Of a stretch of 64,000 nt of DNA, positions 51,554-61,259 are shown one piece after another (position 1 is the first letter of the stretch; each line of letters opens with the position of its first letter). Source of the stretch: Amycolatopsis regifaucium. Its GTDB lineage: Bacteria > Actinomycetota > Actinomycetes > Mycobacteriales > Pseudonocardiaceae. The translations under genes were made by a program, and so were the position numbers. The stretch is taken from positions 214,821 to 278,820 of the forward strand of contig NZ_LQCI01000009.1 of the NCBI RefSeq assembly GCF_001613935.1. Reading direction: 5' to 3'. A model generated the notes under the pieces. The model was given only the letters and a program-made list of their open reading frames with translations, had not been told where the DNA came from and did not search any database.

Positions 51554-54500
51554 CTAAGAAATTTTCGGCGTCGCGCGTACCCCGAAGTGCAGGTACGGCT
51601 CACCGGTCGGCAACGTGTAGAAGGTGACCGGCATCCACGTCCGTGCCCCCGGCTCGCGGCAGACGAAGAGCGAGTCCGTCACCGGGACCAGGTCGAACTC
51701 CATCGTCTTCTCCGGCAGGAGTTCGGCCAGCGGTCCCGTGGCGGTCTGTCGCAACCGGATTCCGTCTTCCTCGGCCAAAACCTCCATCAGCACCCCGGCC
51801 CGCTCGTAGACACCGACGTGCCTCGAAGCGTCGACCGTGACCGGGGTCGCGGGCGGCTCGATCGGCTTCGGCATCGCCACGTCCGCCAGCTCGGCGAAGA
51901 TCTCCCGGTACAGCTCCACATACAGGTCGCGGGTGTTGCCGCCATTGGTGAGCAGGGTGACGGCGAGTCCTTGATCGGGCAGCAGCCGCAGGAACGCCGA
52001 CTGCCCGATCGTGTTGCCGTCGTGGCCGATGACCCGCCGTCCGCTCCATTCGTCCCGGATCCAGCCGAGGCCCCAGGAGTCCCCGAGTGAGTGCTTGTCG
52101 GGGATATCGGTCTGCTTCTCGGCCATGGCGGTGGCGGACGCCGTCGTCAGGATGCGCTCCCCCGACGGGGTGAGACCGCCGGTCAGGTGCAACCGGGCGA
52201 ACCGGAGCACGTCCTTGGTCGTTGCGGTGATCAGCCCGGCGGGGCCCATGTTCCGGGGCAGGCCCCAGATGGGTGCGGGCTTGGGCTCTTCGTCGCCCTC
52301 GGTGACGTGACCGACGGCCGCGCGGAACATCAGTGCTTCCTCGGGCAGGGTCACGGTGTGGGTGAGGCCGAGTGGCGCGAACAGCTTTTCTCGCATCGCC
52401 GCGTCCCAGGTCAGCCCGGTGAGTTTCTCGATCACCCTGCCCATGAGCACGAAACCCGAGTTGCAATAGGAAAAGGTCGCTCCGAGCGGGTGGTTCTGCC
52501 CGGCCTGGTCGAGGATTTCGACGTAGCGTTCGAGGCAGTCGTCCCCGCGGCCGGTGTCGGTGAAGACGTCGCCGTCGATCCCGCTGGTGTGCGTCAGCAG
52601 ATGCCGCATGGTCACCTGCTTCGCGACGTCCGGATCGGCCAGCCGCAGTTCGGGAACGACGTCGGAGATCGGCGAGTCCAGGTCGAGGAGCCCGTCGTCG
52701 ACCAGTTGCATCACCACGGTCGAGGTCCACACCTTCGACACCGAGCCGATCTGGAACACCGACTCCTCGGTGACCTCGACCCCGGTCGCCGTGCTCAGCA
52801 CACCGTAGGTGACGTGTGCCTCCGCGTCATCGCCGATCCGCGTGATGCCCAGCGCCGCACCTGGGACGCGGTACTTGCGCGCCAGTTCGGCAAGACGCCG
52901 ACGCCAGTGCGCCGCGTCGATCGGTACCCGCGACACCCCGTCCGCCGGCGCCGCGTACTGCTCGACCCACTCGAAGACACGGCGGTTGAAGTCGAGGCGG
53001 TGCGAGGGCGGACCGTCGAGGATGAACAGGTGCGAGCCACCCGGGTACAGCACCAGCCGGGACGGGACACCGCGCGCACGCAGGGCGCTGAACCACTGCT
53101 CGGCCTGACCGACCGGGCACCGCTCGTCCTCCGCGCCCTGGATGAGCAGCGTCGGCGTCCGGACCGCCGTGACCTGCGCGAAAGGCGAGAGCTGTGCGTA
53201 GTTCTTTTCCGGGGAGCGGCCACCGAGCTCACGGACGGCCAGATAGTGCCCGGCGTCGGACGTTCCCTCCATGCTGGTCAGGTCGCTGACCACGCCACCG
53301 GCGACGGCGGCGACGAAGCGATGGTCGCGGCTGGTCAGGTAGCAGGTCATGAACCCGCCGTAGCTGTAACCCGCCACGGCCAGCCGGTCCGCGTCGGCGA
53401 TCCCCTCGGCGACCAGCTGATCCAGCGGTTCGAGGAAATCACGTGCGTCGGCGAGACCCCACTCCCCGACGGCGCCCGTGTAGAAGTCCTCGCCGTAGCC
53501 GTCGCTGCCTCGCGGGTTGAGCAGCAGCACCGCCCAGCCTCGGGCGGCGAGTGCCTGATGGTAGAGGTGGATCGCGTCGGCCGCGCCGTTCCAGGCGTTG
53601 TGCGGTCCGCCGTGGATGTCGAGCAGCAACGGTGCGGCGCCGGTCCTCGCCGGATCGCGCAGCAGCCAGCCGTGGACGACGGTGCCGTCGCCGATGGTGA
53701 ATTCCCGTTCCTCGTGGCGGAAGAACTCGACGTCGTCGACCGAGGCGCCGTGCCGGGTGCGCACGTCGACGGCACCGGTGGCCGGGTCGACGACCGCGAT
53801 CTCGCCGAACGAGGTGTTCGTGGCGAGGACGACCACCACCCGGCCACCCGCACTGTCCATTCCGGACACGACACGATCGGCGCCCGCGAGGACGGCTTGC
53901 GGATCTCCACCGCCGGTGTCCACTTTGTACAGGTGGGTGCAACCGCGATCGCGGAGCCCGAACAGCACCGAACCGCCGTCCGCGGCCAGCTTCGGGAGCG
54001 CGCCCGGATAGCCGGCGCCGCCGGCCATCACGTTGCGGTCGAGGGACGCCGTCAACTCGACCGTGTCCCCGCCGTCGAGCGGGATCCGCAGCAGGCCGAG
54101 GTGGCCGACCTCGGTGTCCCGCCTGCCGACCACCAGGAGCGCGCTGCCGTCGGCGACCCAGCTGACCGGACCGGCCATGCCGTCACCGGAGCCGATCAAC
54201 CGCGGTTCGGAAGACTTCAGGGTGACGTCGAGGACGTAGGCGCCGGATCGGAAGGTCAAGTCGGCGTCGGAGTCGCGTCCGGCGGAGAACGCCAGGTGGG
54301 TGCCATCGGGCGACCAGGTCGGATCACCGGCGTGCCAATCGCCGAAGGTGACCTGCCGGACTTCCTTCGTGGCGACGTCGAGGAGGTGCAGATGTTTGCG
54401 GACGGTCTTGATCAGCCCGGCGCCGTCGGCCTTGAAGTCCAGCCGCTCCGCCACCACCGGGGCGTTCGACGCGGCTTCCTCGCCCGCGAGGTCGACCGCG

Positions 54501-54874
54501 GCCGAGAACGCGATCTTGCCGCCGTCCGGGCTCCACACCGGAGCGCCTGCGCCGAGCGGGAGTTCGGTGATCCGCTCGGCCTCCCCGCCCGACGACGGCA
54601 GGAACCACACCTGCGGCGGACCGTCCTGTGCCCGCAGGAACGCGATCCGCGAGCCGTCCGGCGCCCAGGCCGGCGCGACGTCGGTGGTTCCGCGCGTGAG
54701 CTGCCGGGCTTCCCCGGTGGTGGCGCCGACCTCCCAGAGCGTGTCCACGTTCCGGTCCTCGTCGCGGTCCGCGGTGCGTACGACGTACACGATCCGATCG
54801 CCGTCCGGGGACAGCGAAGGTTGGCTCGGGACGGCGATTTCGTACAGGTCGTCGAGTTCGAGACGTCGGGTCAT
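51554..54874 (-). CDS. S9 prolyl-oligopeptidase fused to a class C beta-lactamase-like domain
   Basis: 1106 residues, no signal peptide. Residues 1-380 form WD40/TolB-like propeller repeats (LSPDGDRIVYV, WSPDGGKIAFS, WSPDGTHLAFS). About 400-655 is the S9 catalytic domain with Ser504 in GYSYGGFM, Asp583 in EDERCP and His615 in GGSHLF. About 665-985 is a penicillin-recognising domain with SVSK (Ser711, Lys714), YCN (Tyr803) and HDG (His951), followed by a C-terminal beta domain (about 1000-1106). The second half closely resembles the protein at 61256-62644. Predicted cytoplasmic peptidase with a second serine-hydrolase activity. Its ATG overlaps the upstream DppF-like stop (ATGA). Confidence 0.88.
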   Translation of the reverse strand: MTRRLELDDLYEIAVPSQPSLSPDGDRIVYVVRTADRDEDRNVDTLWEVGATTGEARQLTRGTTDVAPAWAPDGSRIAFLRAQDGPPQVWFLPSSGGEAERITELPLGAGAPVWSPDGGKIAFSAAVDLAGEEAASNAPVVAERLDFKADGAGLIKTVRKHLHLLDVATKEVRQVTFGDWHAGDPTWSPDGTHLAFSAGRDSDADLTFRSGAYVLDVTLKSSEPRLIGSGDGMAGPVSWVADGSALLVVGRRDTEVGHLGLLRIPLDGGDTVELTASLDRNVMAGGAGYPGALPKLAADGGSVLFGLRDRGCTHLYKVDTGGGDPQAVLAGADRVVSGMDSAGGRVVVVLATNTSFGEIAVVDPATGAVDVRTRHGASVDDVEFFRHEEREFTIGDGTVVHGWLLRDPARTGAAPLLLDIHGGPHNAWNGAADAIHLYHQALAARGWAVLLLNPRGSDGYGEDFYTGAVGEWGLADARDFLEPLDQLVAEGIADADRLAVAGYSYGGFMTCYLTSRDHRFVAAVAGGVVSDLTSMEGTSDAGHYLAVRELGGRSPEKNYAQLSPFAQVTAVRTPTLLIQGAEDERCPVGQAEQWFSALRARGVPSRLVLYPGGSHLFILDGPPSHRLDFNRRVFEWVEQYAAPADGVSRVPIDAAHWRRRLAELARKYRVPGAALGITRIGDDAEAHVTYGVLSTATGVEVTEESVFQIGSVSKVWTSTVVMQLVDDGLLDLDSPISDVVPELRLADPDVAKQVTMRHLLTHTSGIDGDVFTDTGRGDDCLERYVEILDQAGQNHPLGATFSYCNSGFVLMGRVIEKLTGLTWDAAMREKLFAPLGLTHTVTLPEEALMFRAAVGHVTEGDEEPKPAPIWGLPRNMGPAGLITATTKDVLRFARLHLTGGLTPSGERILTTASATAMAEKQTDIPDKHSLGDSWGLGWIRDEWSGRRVIGHDGNTIGQSAFLRLLPDQGLAVTLLTNGGNTRDLYVELYREIFAELADVAMPKPIEPPATPVTVDASRHVGVYERAGVLMEVLAEEDGIRLRQTATGPLAELLPEKTMEFDLVPVTDSLFVCREPGARTWMPVTFYTLPTGEPYLHFGVRATPKIS

Positions 54875-55863
54875 GATGCGCTGGCTCCTCGGGAGATCGC
54901 GGGCTGGTGGCTCTCGGTTTCACTGAAGTGGCAGGCCGCCGAGTGACGTCGGTGTGCCGCGTCGTCGGTGGGATCCCGCTGCAGGCAGAGGTCGCGGTCG
55001 GCGCGCACGAGCGGCCCGACCGGACAGCGCGTGTGGTAGCGGCAGCCGCTCGGCGGGTGGTGCGGGTCGGCCGGTTCGACGTCGGCGGTCGCCTCGTCCG
55101 TGCCGGTGTCGAACAGCGAGGTGTGGGCGGAAGGCGCCGCCGCGAGCAGGTCGCGGGTGTAGGGATGCCGCGGATCGCCGAGCACCTGTTCCGCCGGGCC
55201 TGCTTCGACGATCCGGCCGAGGTACATCACGGCGACGATGTCGCTGAGATAGCGCACGACGGCGAGGTTGTGGGAGATGAACAGCATCGACAGGCCGAGC
55301 CGTCGTTGCACGTCCCGGACGAGGTTGAGCACCGCGCCCTGCACCGAGACGTCGAGCGCGGAGGTGATCTCGTCCGCGATCAGCACCTCCGGCCGCCCGG
55401 CCAGCGCGCGGGCGAGCGCCACTCGTTGCCGTTGGCCGCCGGAGAGCTGCCCCGGCAGGTGGGCGGCGCGATCCGGGTCGAGGTTGACCAGTTCCAGCAG
55501 CCGCGCGACCTCGTCCCGGCGGGCGGCGCGGCCGGAAAGAACGCCGGGCGGAATCGCTTCGGTAATGGACTCCCCGATGCTCATCCGAGGGTCCAAAGAG
55601 GAATACGGGTCCTGGAACACCATCTGCAGCGGGCGGCGCCGGGGCAGTTTCCGGACGTCGATTCCGCCGAGCAGGACCCGTCCGGAGCTGATCGGTGAGA
55701 GTCCGACGGCGGCACGGGCCAGTGTCGACTTCCCCGAACCCGATTCGCCAACGAGCCCGACGACCTGTCCGGAAGGGACGGTCAGTCCGACGTGGTCGAC
55801 CGCGGTGAGACCGCGTCTCCCGCCGTACCGGACGCTCACCGCGTCGAAGACGAGGTCGCTCAT
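54871..55863 (-). CDS. Oligopeptide ABC transporter ATPase (DppF/OppF-like)
   Basis: 330 residues: Walker A GESGSGKST with Lys45, Q-loop FQDPYSSLDPRM, signature LSGGQRQR at 140-147, Walker B LIADEITSALD (Ile where Pro is usual), SHNLAVVRY switch, and the C-terminal oligo_HPY domain with HPYTRDLLAAAP and a cysteine-rich CRYHTRCP...CLQRDP segment, which in related proteins binds an iron-sulfur cluster. Energises import with the fused DppC-DppD protein. ATGA overlaps at both ends; GGAGG precedes the ATG. Confidence 0.92.
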   Translation of the reverse strand: MSDLVFDAVSVRYGGRRGLTAVDHVGLTVPSGQVVGLVGESGSGKSTLARAAVGLSPISSGRVLLGGIDVRKLPRRRPLQMVFQDPYSSLDPRMSIGESITEAIPPGVLSGRAARRDEVARLLELVNLDPDRAAHLPGQLSGGQRQRVALARALAGRPEVLIADEITSALDVSVQGAVLNLVRDVQRRLGLSMLFISHNLAVVRYLSDIVAVMYLGRIVEAGPAEQVLGDPRHPYTRDLLAAAPSAHTSLFDTGTDEATADVEPADPHHPPSGCRYHTRCPVGPLVRADRDLCLQRDPTDDAAHRRHSAACHFSETESHQPAISRGASAS

Positions 55864-57767
55864 TCCGCACCTCCGGCGGTCACGGTTTCCTTGGCGGGCT
55901 GGGAAAGCGACGTCTCGTGCGGATTCCAGCAGGCGACGCGGTGCTCGGGTGTCATCGGCTCCAGTACCGGGTCTTCGAGGCGGCACCGATCGGTCACCGC
56001 GGGACATCGGTCGGCGAAGGCGCATCCGGTGGGGACGCGATCCGGTTCCGGCGGACGGCCGGGGATCACCGCCAGCGGCGCGTCTCGATCGGTCTCGAGG
56101 TCGAGTGTCGCCGCCAGCAGGGCCCGCGTGTACGGATGCCTTGGCGTGCCTGCCGACGGCAGGTCCTCCACCACCCGGCCCGCGTACATGACCAGCATCC
56201 GCTCACACGTCTGCGAAACGACCGCGATGTCGTGGCTGATCAGGATGATCGCCGTGTTCCGCTCGGCCCTGGTCCGCGCCAGCAGCCGCAGCAGCTGCCG
56301 CTGCACGGTGACGTCGAGCGCCGTGGTCGGTTCGTCGGCGATGATCAGCCGGGGATCGCCCATCAGACCCATACCGATCATCGCGCGCTGCCGCATCCCG
56401 CCGGAGAACTCGTGCGGATACTGCCGGGCACGCCGTTCGGCGGCCGGGATCCGCACCGCGCGCAGCCGGTCCACGGCCCGGGCGAACGCCTTGGCGCGCG
56501 GCAGGCCCTGGTGTTGTTCGGACACCTCCGCCAGCTGCCGCCCGATCCGCTTGGTCGGGTTGAACGACGTCATCGGGTCCTGGAACACCATCGCCAGCGA
56601 GGTGCCGAGCAGACCGCGCAGTTCCCGCTCCGGCGTCGTCAGCACCGGCTTCCCGGCGAATTCGAGCCGGTCCGCGGTGACCACGGCCGGCGCTTCGACC
56701 AGCCGTGACACCGCGAGCCCGGTCAGGCTCTTCCCCGAGCCCGACTCGCCGACGACACCGATCGCCTCGCCGGCGCGGACGGTGAAACTCACCCCGCGCA
56801 CCGGGACGGTCCAGCCCGCGGGGCGGGGGAAGGCGACCTGGAGGTTCTCCACCACCAGCACGGCGTCGTCGTCGCCTTCCCGCACGAGGTCCTCCCGCGC
56901 CGGGGGAACCGGCCGCGGCGCGAGCTTCCGCAGTCCGGTGCGGACGCCGATCACCCCGGCGACCGTCTCCCCCACCAGGTTGAAGGCGAGGCCGGCCAGG
57001 ACCACCGCGACCCCCGGCGCGAGCGCGGCCGCCGGATTGATGTAGATCCCGTTGAGCCCTTCGCCGAGCAGCCGTCCCCAGTCGTAATCCGGCGCCTGTA
57101 CACCGATGCCGAGGAACGACAGCCCCGAGAACGCCAGCAGTGCGGAACCGGCGCCGATGGTCGCGTTCACCACCAGCGGTTCGCCGATGTTGGGCAGGAT
57201 GTGCCGCACCAGCAGGCGGATCCGGCCGACGCCGGAGATCCGCGCGGCGGACACGAAGTCCTGGCCCGCCACGGAAGCCGACAGTGTCTGGGCCAGCCGG
57301 GCGAACGACGGCGCCAGCGCGAAGCCGACGGCCAGCACCGCACCATGGGTCCCGACCCCGAAGATGACGGAGAAGAACAACACCAGCAGCAGTCCGGGGA
57401 ACGCGACCGCGATGTTCACCGCGGAGGTGACCAGCCGCGCGGCCGGACGCGGCAGCAGTGACGGCAGCGTGCCGAGGACGATCCCCGACACCACCCCGAT
57501 CACGGTCGCGAGTACCGCCAGCAGCACCGACAGCCGGGTGGCCACCAGCGCCCGGAACAGGATGTCGCGACCGAGGTCGTCGGTCCCCAGCCAGTGCGCC
57601 GCCGACGGTCCTTGGCCGATCGCTTCGGTGTCGATCTCGAAGGCGTTGTCGTGCCACAGGATCGGGGCCAGCACCGCGAGCGCGACCACCAGGACCAGCA
57701 GGGCCGCCGCGAACGCGCCGACCGGGGTACGCAGGGCCGCGACCCATTTCGCGCGCCGATTCACCAT
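55860..57767 (-). CDS. Fused oligopeptide ABC permease-ATPase (DppC-DppD)
   Basis: 635 residues. The first 280 form the DppC-type permease (five to six helices, with the EAA-like loop ISGVGRIRLLVRHILPNIGEPLV). A linker of about 25 residues leads to a DppD-type ATPase: Walker A GESGSGKS (Lys346), FQDPMTSFNPTKRIG, signature FSGGMRQR, Walker B LIIADEPTTALD and the HPYTRALLAA, CAFADRCP end. Such fusions occur in some actinobacterial peptide transporters. It should pair with the DppB-type permease. Confidence 0.92.
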   Translation of the reverse strand: MVNRRAKWVAALRTPVGAFAAALLVLVVALAVLAPILWHDNAFEIDTEAIGQGPSAAHWLGTDDLGRDILFRALVATRLSVLLAVLATVIGVVSGIVLGTLPSLLPRPAARLVTSAVNIAVAFPGLLLVLFFSVIFGVGTHGAVLAVGFALAPSFARLAQTLSASVAGQDFVSAARISGVGRIRLLVRHILPNIGEPLVVNATIGAGSALLAFSGLSFLGIGVQAPDYDWGRLLGEGLNGIYINPAAALAPGVAVVLAGLAFNLVGETVAGVIGVRTGLRKLAPRPVPPAREDLVREGDDDAVLVVENLQVAFPRPAGWTVPVRGVSFTVRAGEAIGVVGESGSGKSLTGLAVSRLVEAPAVVTADRLEFAGKPVLTTPERELRGLLGTSLAMVFQDPMTSFNPTKRIGRQLAEVSEQHQGLPRAKAFARAVDRLRAVRIPAAERRARQYPHEFSGGMRQRAMIGMGLMGDPRLIIADEPTTALDVTVQRQLLRLLARTRAERNTAIILISHDIAVVSQTCERMLVMYAGRVVEDLPSAGTPRHPYTRALLAATLDLETDRDAPLAVIPGRPPEPDRVPTGCAFADRCPAVTDRCRLEDPVLEPMTPEHRVACWNPHETSLSQPAKETVTAGGAE

Positions 57768-57768
57768 T

Positions 57769-58749
57769 TCAGCTCTCCCGGATCGTCGAACGCGGGTCGA
57801 GGACGGCCAGCAGCACGTCCACCGTCAGATTCACCAGCAGGACACCGATGCCGTAGACCAGCACGATTCCCTGCACCAATGGGTAGTCCTTCTGCAGGAT
57901 CGACTGCGCGATGGTCGAACCGAGGCCGGGCCAGGCGAACACGTTCTCCACCAGCACCGTCCCGGCGACCATCCCGGTCAGCATCAGCCCGCCCATGGTC
58001 AGCGTCGCGGTCAGCGCGTTCGGCAGCGCGTGCCGGAGGTAGACCAGCCGGGCAGGCAATCGTTTCGCCCGCGCGGTGCGGATGAAGTCGTTGCCCAGCA
58101 CCGAAAGGGTCTCCACTCGTACGATGCGGGAGAGCACCGACGCCGGGCCGAGCGCCAGCGCGATCACCGGGAGCACGAGCGAACCCGCGCCCTCGCTCCC
58201 CGCCACCGGGAACCAGCCGAGCTGAACCGCGAAGAACGCGACCAGCGCGACCGCGAGCAGGAACTCCGGAACGGCCGCGAGCAGGACGGTCGTGGTGGTG
58301 AAGGCCAGTTCACCACCACGCCGCCTGCCGCCGCGGGTCAGCACGGCGAACAGCACACCGAGCGGGATCGCCACGCCGATGACCACCGCGAACGCGGGCA
58401 GTGCCAGCTGAAGGGTGGCGGGCAGCCGGTCCCCGATCACCTCGGAGACCGGCTGCCCACTCGTCATCGACGTCCCGAAATCACCGGAGAACAACCCGCC
58501 GACGTAGTGGACGTATTGCAGCCACAGCGGATCGTTCAGGCCCAGGGCCTCCCGCCGCGCGTTCACCAGCTCCACCGGAGCGGTCAGGCCGAGCGCCGCC
58601 CGCACCGGGTCGCCGGGGACCAGCTGGAGCATCAGGAACGCCGTGGTGACCAGGACCCACAGCGAGACAGCGAACCTGCCGAGGCGGCGGACCGCGAACG
58701 AGAGCCAGGGATTGCCGCGCAATCCCGCCGGGGCGACCGCGACCGCCAT
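57769..58749 (-). CDS. Oligopeptide ABC transporter permease (DppB-like)
   Basis: 326 residues, six membrane helices of the DppB/OppB type: RRLGRFAVSLWVLVTTAFLMLQLVPGDPV, DPLWLQYVHYVGGLFSGDFG, and the EAA loop NDFIRTARAKRLPARLVYLRHALPNAL, ending DPR. The ATG shares a base with the binding-protein stop (TGATG). Forms the membrane pore with the fused permease-ATPase. Confidence 0.92.
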   Translation of the reverse strand: MAVAVAPAGLRGNPWLSFAVRRLGRFAVSLWVLVTTAFLMLQLVPGDPVRAALGLTAPVELVNARREALGLNDPLWLQYVHYVGGLFSGDFGTSMTSGQPVSEVIGDRLPATLQLALPAFAVVIGVAIPLGVLFAVLTRGGRRRGGELAFTTTTVLLAAVPEFLLAVALVAFFAVQLGWFPVAGSEGAGSLVLPVIALALGPASVLSRIVRVETLSVLGNDFIRTARAKRLPARLVYLRHALPNALTATLTMGGLMLTGMVAGTVLVENVFAWPGLGSTIAQSILQKDYPLVQGIVLVYGIGVLLVNLTVDVLLAVLDPRSTIRES

Positions 58750-60347
58750 CAGCCGTACATCCGGATCGACGACGGCTCGACCGAACCGAAACTGACCTTG
58801 AACCGCGCGTTGCTGCCGAAGGTCGGGATGACCGAGTTGACGTAGGGCACGACGTCCAGCCGCTCGATGAGCGCCGTTTCCGCCGCGAGCCACGTCGCGC
58901 AGCCGGTGTCACCCGGCATCTGCGCCGCCTGCGCGGCCTGCGCCGTGTACCGCTCGTTCTCGATATGCGCGAAGTTCGTGCCGGCGGGCGGTTTCGGCCC
59001 CGAGACGAACGGAACGGCCTGGCTCGGCAGCAACAGCGTCACCGGCGCGAGCGAGATGTCCCACTCCCCGGTGTTGAAGAGCACCTGGCTGATGCCCGGA
59101 CTGTCGAGGCCCTTGAGCGTGACCTCCGCGCCGGCGGCCTTCCAGGACTGCTGCATCAGCTCGGCGGCGGGCGCCATCGTCGGCCCCACCTGGGTGCCGT
59201 AGACGGCAGTCAGCGCGAGCCGCTTTCCGTCCTTGACCCGGACACCGTCCGCTCCCGGTTTCCAGCCCGCCGCGTCGAAACCCGCCTTGGCGGCGGCGAC
59301 GTCGAACGCGGGAAGTTTTCCGCCCACCGCGTCACCGGTGCACGCCCTGGGTTCGGTGGTGATCATTCCCTGGCTGGGCGCCCCGGCGCCACCGGTGAGC
59401 ACCTTGCCGATCTGGGCCAGGTCGAGTGCCTGCACCAGCGCGCGGCGGACGGCCTGATCGGCGCCGGCGCGACCGGGCGCCTGGTTGAAGAACATTTCGC
59501 CCATCGGCACGACCTGTTCGCCGTGGTACAGCTTCTGGGCGCGCAGGCGCTGCTGGTCCTGACCCGTGATCCTGGCGCCGTTCAGTTCACCGGACAGCAG
59601 CAGGTTCGCGGCGGTCGTGGTGTTCTGGATGACCCGGAAGACCACCTTCTCCGGCAGTCCGGGCTGCTCACGCTGCCACTCCCCCGGTCCCCACGCGTAG
59701 TCCTTCCGGCGGGTGAGCGTGTAGTGGTCGTTCGGCACGATCTCGGTCATGGTGTACATGCCGGTGCCGTACTTCCCCTTGGCCAGCGCCTGCCGGTCGG
59801 TGACACCCTTGCCGCAGACGATCGGCAGGCCGCCCGCGTTGCGCAACAGGAACGCGTCCGGCGCCCCGCTGGCGATGGTGACCTTCCTGGCCGCGTCGTC
59901 CGCGGTCGCCTTGGTACCCGGCGCGATCGCGAGCCCGGCCATCGGCGACTTGTTCGCGGGATCGCCGATGAACCCGATGTTCGCCGCCACGTCGCTCGCG
60001 GTCAGCGGCGTACCGTCGTCGCAGGTGATCCCGTTCCGCAAGGTGAAGGACGCCGTGGTCGTGGTGGCCTCCCACTTTTCGGCGAGCCCCGCGATCGGTT
60101 TGCCGGTCTCGTCGAGGTTGATCAGGCTGTCGTAGAGGTAGCGGCCGATTTCCAGCGCGGTCGCCAGCACGGTCATCGCCGGGTCCAGCGCTCCGGGATC
60201 GGTGGGTATCCCCATGATGAAGGTCTTGCCTTCCACCGGTTTCTGGTTCGCGGTCCGGTCCTGTCCGGATTGCGACGTCCCCCCGCACGCGCTCACGGTC
60301 ATGGCCACCACGGTCGCGATCGCGGCGGTGAGCCGGGCATTCTTCAT
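58749..60347 (-). CDS. Oligopeptide ABC transporter substrate-binding lipoprotein
   Basis: 532 residues. Lipoprotein signal ending TVSAC (lipidated Cys21), then the SBP_bac_5 domain: KTFIMGIPTDPGALDPAMT, LAEKWEATTTTASFTLRNGITCDDGTPLTASDV, YGTGMYTMTEIVPNDHYTLTRRKDY and a C-terminal PSQAVPFVSGPKP. These proteins bind peptides or other solutes, including nickel chelates and sugars in some cases; peptide is the default reading given the peptidase in the operon. Located between a serine-hydrolase gene and the permease. Confidence 0.9.
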   Translation of the reverse strand: MKNARLTAAIATVVAMTVSACGGTSQSGQDRTANQKPVEGKTFIMGIPTDPGALDPAMTVLATALEIGRYLYDSLINLDETGKPIAGLAEKWEATTTTASFTLRNGITCDDGTPLTASDVAANIGFIGDPANKSPMAGLAIAPGTKATADDAARKVTIASGAPDAFLLRNAGGLPIVCGKGVTDRQALAKGKYGTGMYTMTEIVPNDHYTLTRRKDYAWGPGEWQREQPGLPEKVVFRVIQNTTTAANLLLSGELNGARITGQDQQRLRAQKLYHGEQVVPMGEMFFNQAPGRAGADQAVRRALVQALDLAQIGKVLTGGAGAPSQGMITTEPRACTGDAVGGKLPAFDVAAAKAGFDAAGWKPGADGVRVKDGKRLALTAVYGTQVGPTMAPAAELMQQSWKAAGAEVTLKGLDSPGISQVLFNTGEWDISLAPVTLLLPSQAVPFVSGPKPPAGTNFAHIENERYTAQAAQAAQMPGDTGCATWLAAETALIERLDVVPYVNSVIPTFGSNARFKVSFGSVEPSSIRMYG

Positions 60348-60356
60348 GGGGTTCTC

Positions 60357-61259
60357 CTACTGGGTCACGGACTGCGCGCGAAGGTGTTCGACGGCGAGGC
60401 GGGCGGCCTCTCCGATGGCGGAATCGACCGCGGGCAAGCGGTCGTCGAGGGAATCGGCACGGGTGAACACCGCGACGGCGAAGCGGCGACCGTCCACATG
60501 GGTCACCACCCCCGCTTCGTTACGGACCGAGGGCAGCGTGCCGGTCTTCGCCGCGATCGCGACTTCCGCGGGGAAGCCGGACGAGATCCGGTGCGGCCAG
60601 ATCTGCTGGGCCATGATCGTCCGCACCCGTTCGCAGGCGGCCGGGTCACCCGCTCGGTCGGTCCAGATGGCGTCGAGCAACGTGGTGATTTCGCGCGGGG
60701 TCGACGACGTCGTGCGTTCCGGGTCGACCACCGCGAGCTTCCACTGCTGTTCCTCGGTGGCCGCGGCGAAGAGGGCTTCCAGATCGTCGTCCGGCTTCGC
60801 GCCGAGGTCGGCGATCACCGAGGCGAACAGGTCCTCGCAGCAGCCGATCAACCGCGTCCTGGTGAGGTCCAGGTCGGTGAGCACCTGATCGATCGCGGCC
60901 TGCCCGATCCGGTGATAGATCAGGTCGGTCGCGGCGTTGTCGCTCATCGTCAGCATGAAATGCGCCAGGTCGCGCCAGCTCATCTCGACGTCGTCGGCGC
61001 AACCGGCGGTGCCGACCCCGCCGATCCGGTACCGCGCGGTGACGCGGGTCCGCTCGGTCTCGTCGAGCCTGCCCGCGGCCACCTCGCGCGCGAAGGCGAC
61101 CGCCACCGGGATCTTGAACACCGAGGCCAGCACGACCGGATCGTCCGCGCCGACGGCGACTTCGGGCCCGCCCGCGACGCCGACCTCCCGCGCGTGCACG
61201 AAACCGCGGGCACCCGCGTTCGCGAAGACAGCCTCGATCTCGCCGCCGATTCCGGTCAT
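60357..61259 (-). CDS. Cytoplasmic class A beta-lactamase-like serine hydrolase
   Basis: 300 residues without a signal peptide. Motif order of class A serine beta-lactamases (Beta-lactamase2, PF13354): SVFK with Ser46 and Lys49, SDN at 106-108, and KTG at 238-240. The Omega-loop E-x-x-L-N with the deacylating glutamate, expected around residues 160-180, is not visible, so true beta-lactamase turnover is doubtful; an amidase, esterase or D,D-peptidase role is more likely. The paralogue at 62766-63677 shares WPHR-SGFP and KTGTLPSVRNE. ATGA overlap with the upstream class C-like gene; binding-protein gene follows after 9 bp. Confidence 0.85.
   Translation of the reverse strand: MTGIGGEIEAVFANAGARGFVHAREVGVAGGPEVAVGADDPVVLASVFKIPVAVAFAREVAAGRLDETERTRVTARYRIGGVGTAGCADDVEMSWRDLAHFMLTMSDNAATDLIYHRIGQAAIDQVLTDLDLTRTRLIGCCEDLFASVIADLGAKPDDDLEALFAAATEEQQWKLAVVDPERTTSSTPREITTLLDAIWTDRAGDPAACERVRTIMAQQIWPHRISSGFPAEVAIAAKTGTLPSVRNEAGVVTHVDGRRFAVAVFTRADSLDDRLPAVDSAIGEAARLAVEHLRAQSVTQ

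Noticed and set aside
52091..54946. 951-codon plus-strand frame opposite the S9 fusion
   Set aside because: Same reason: no family motifs, and the minus strand encodes complete catalytic motifs throughout.
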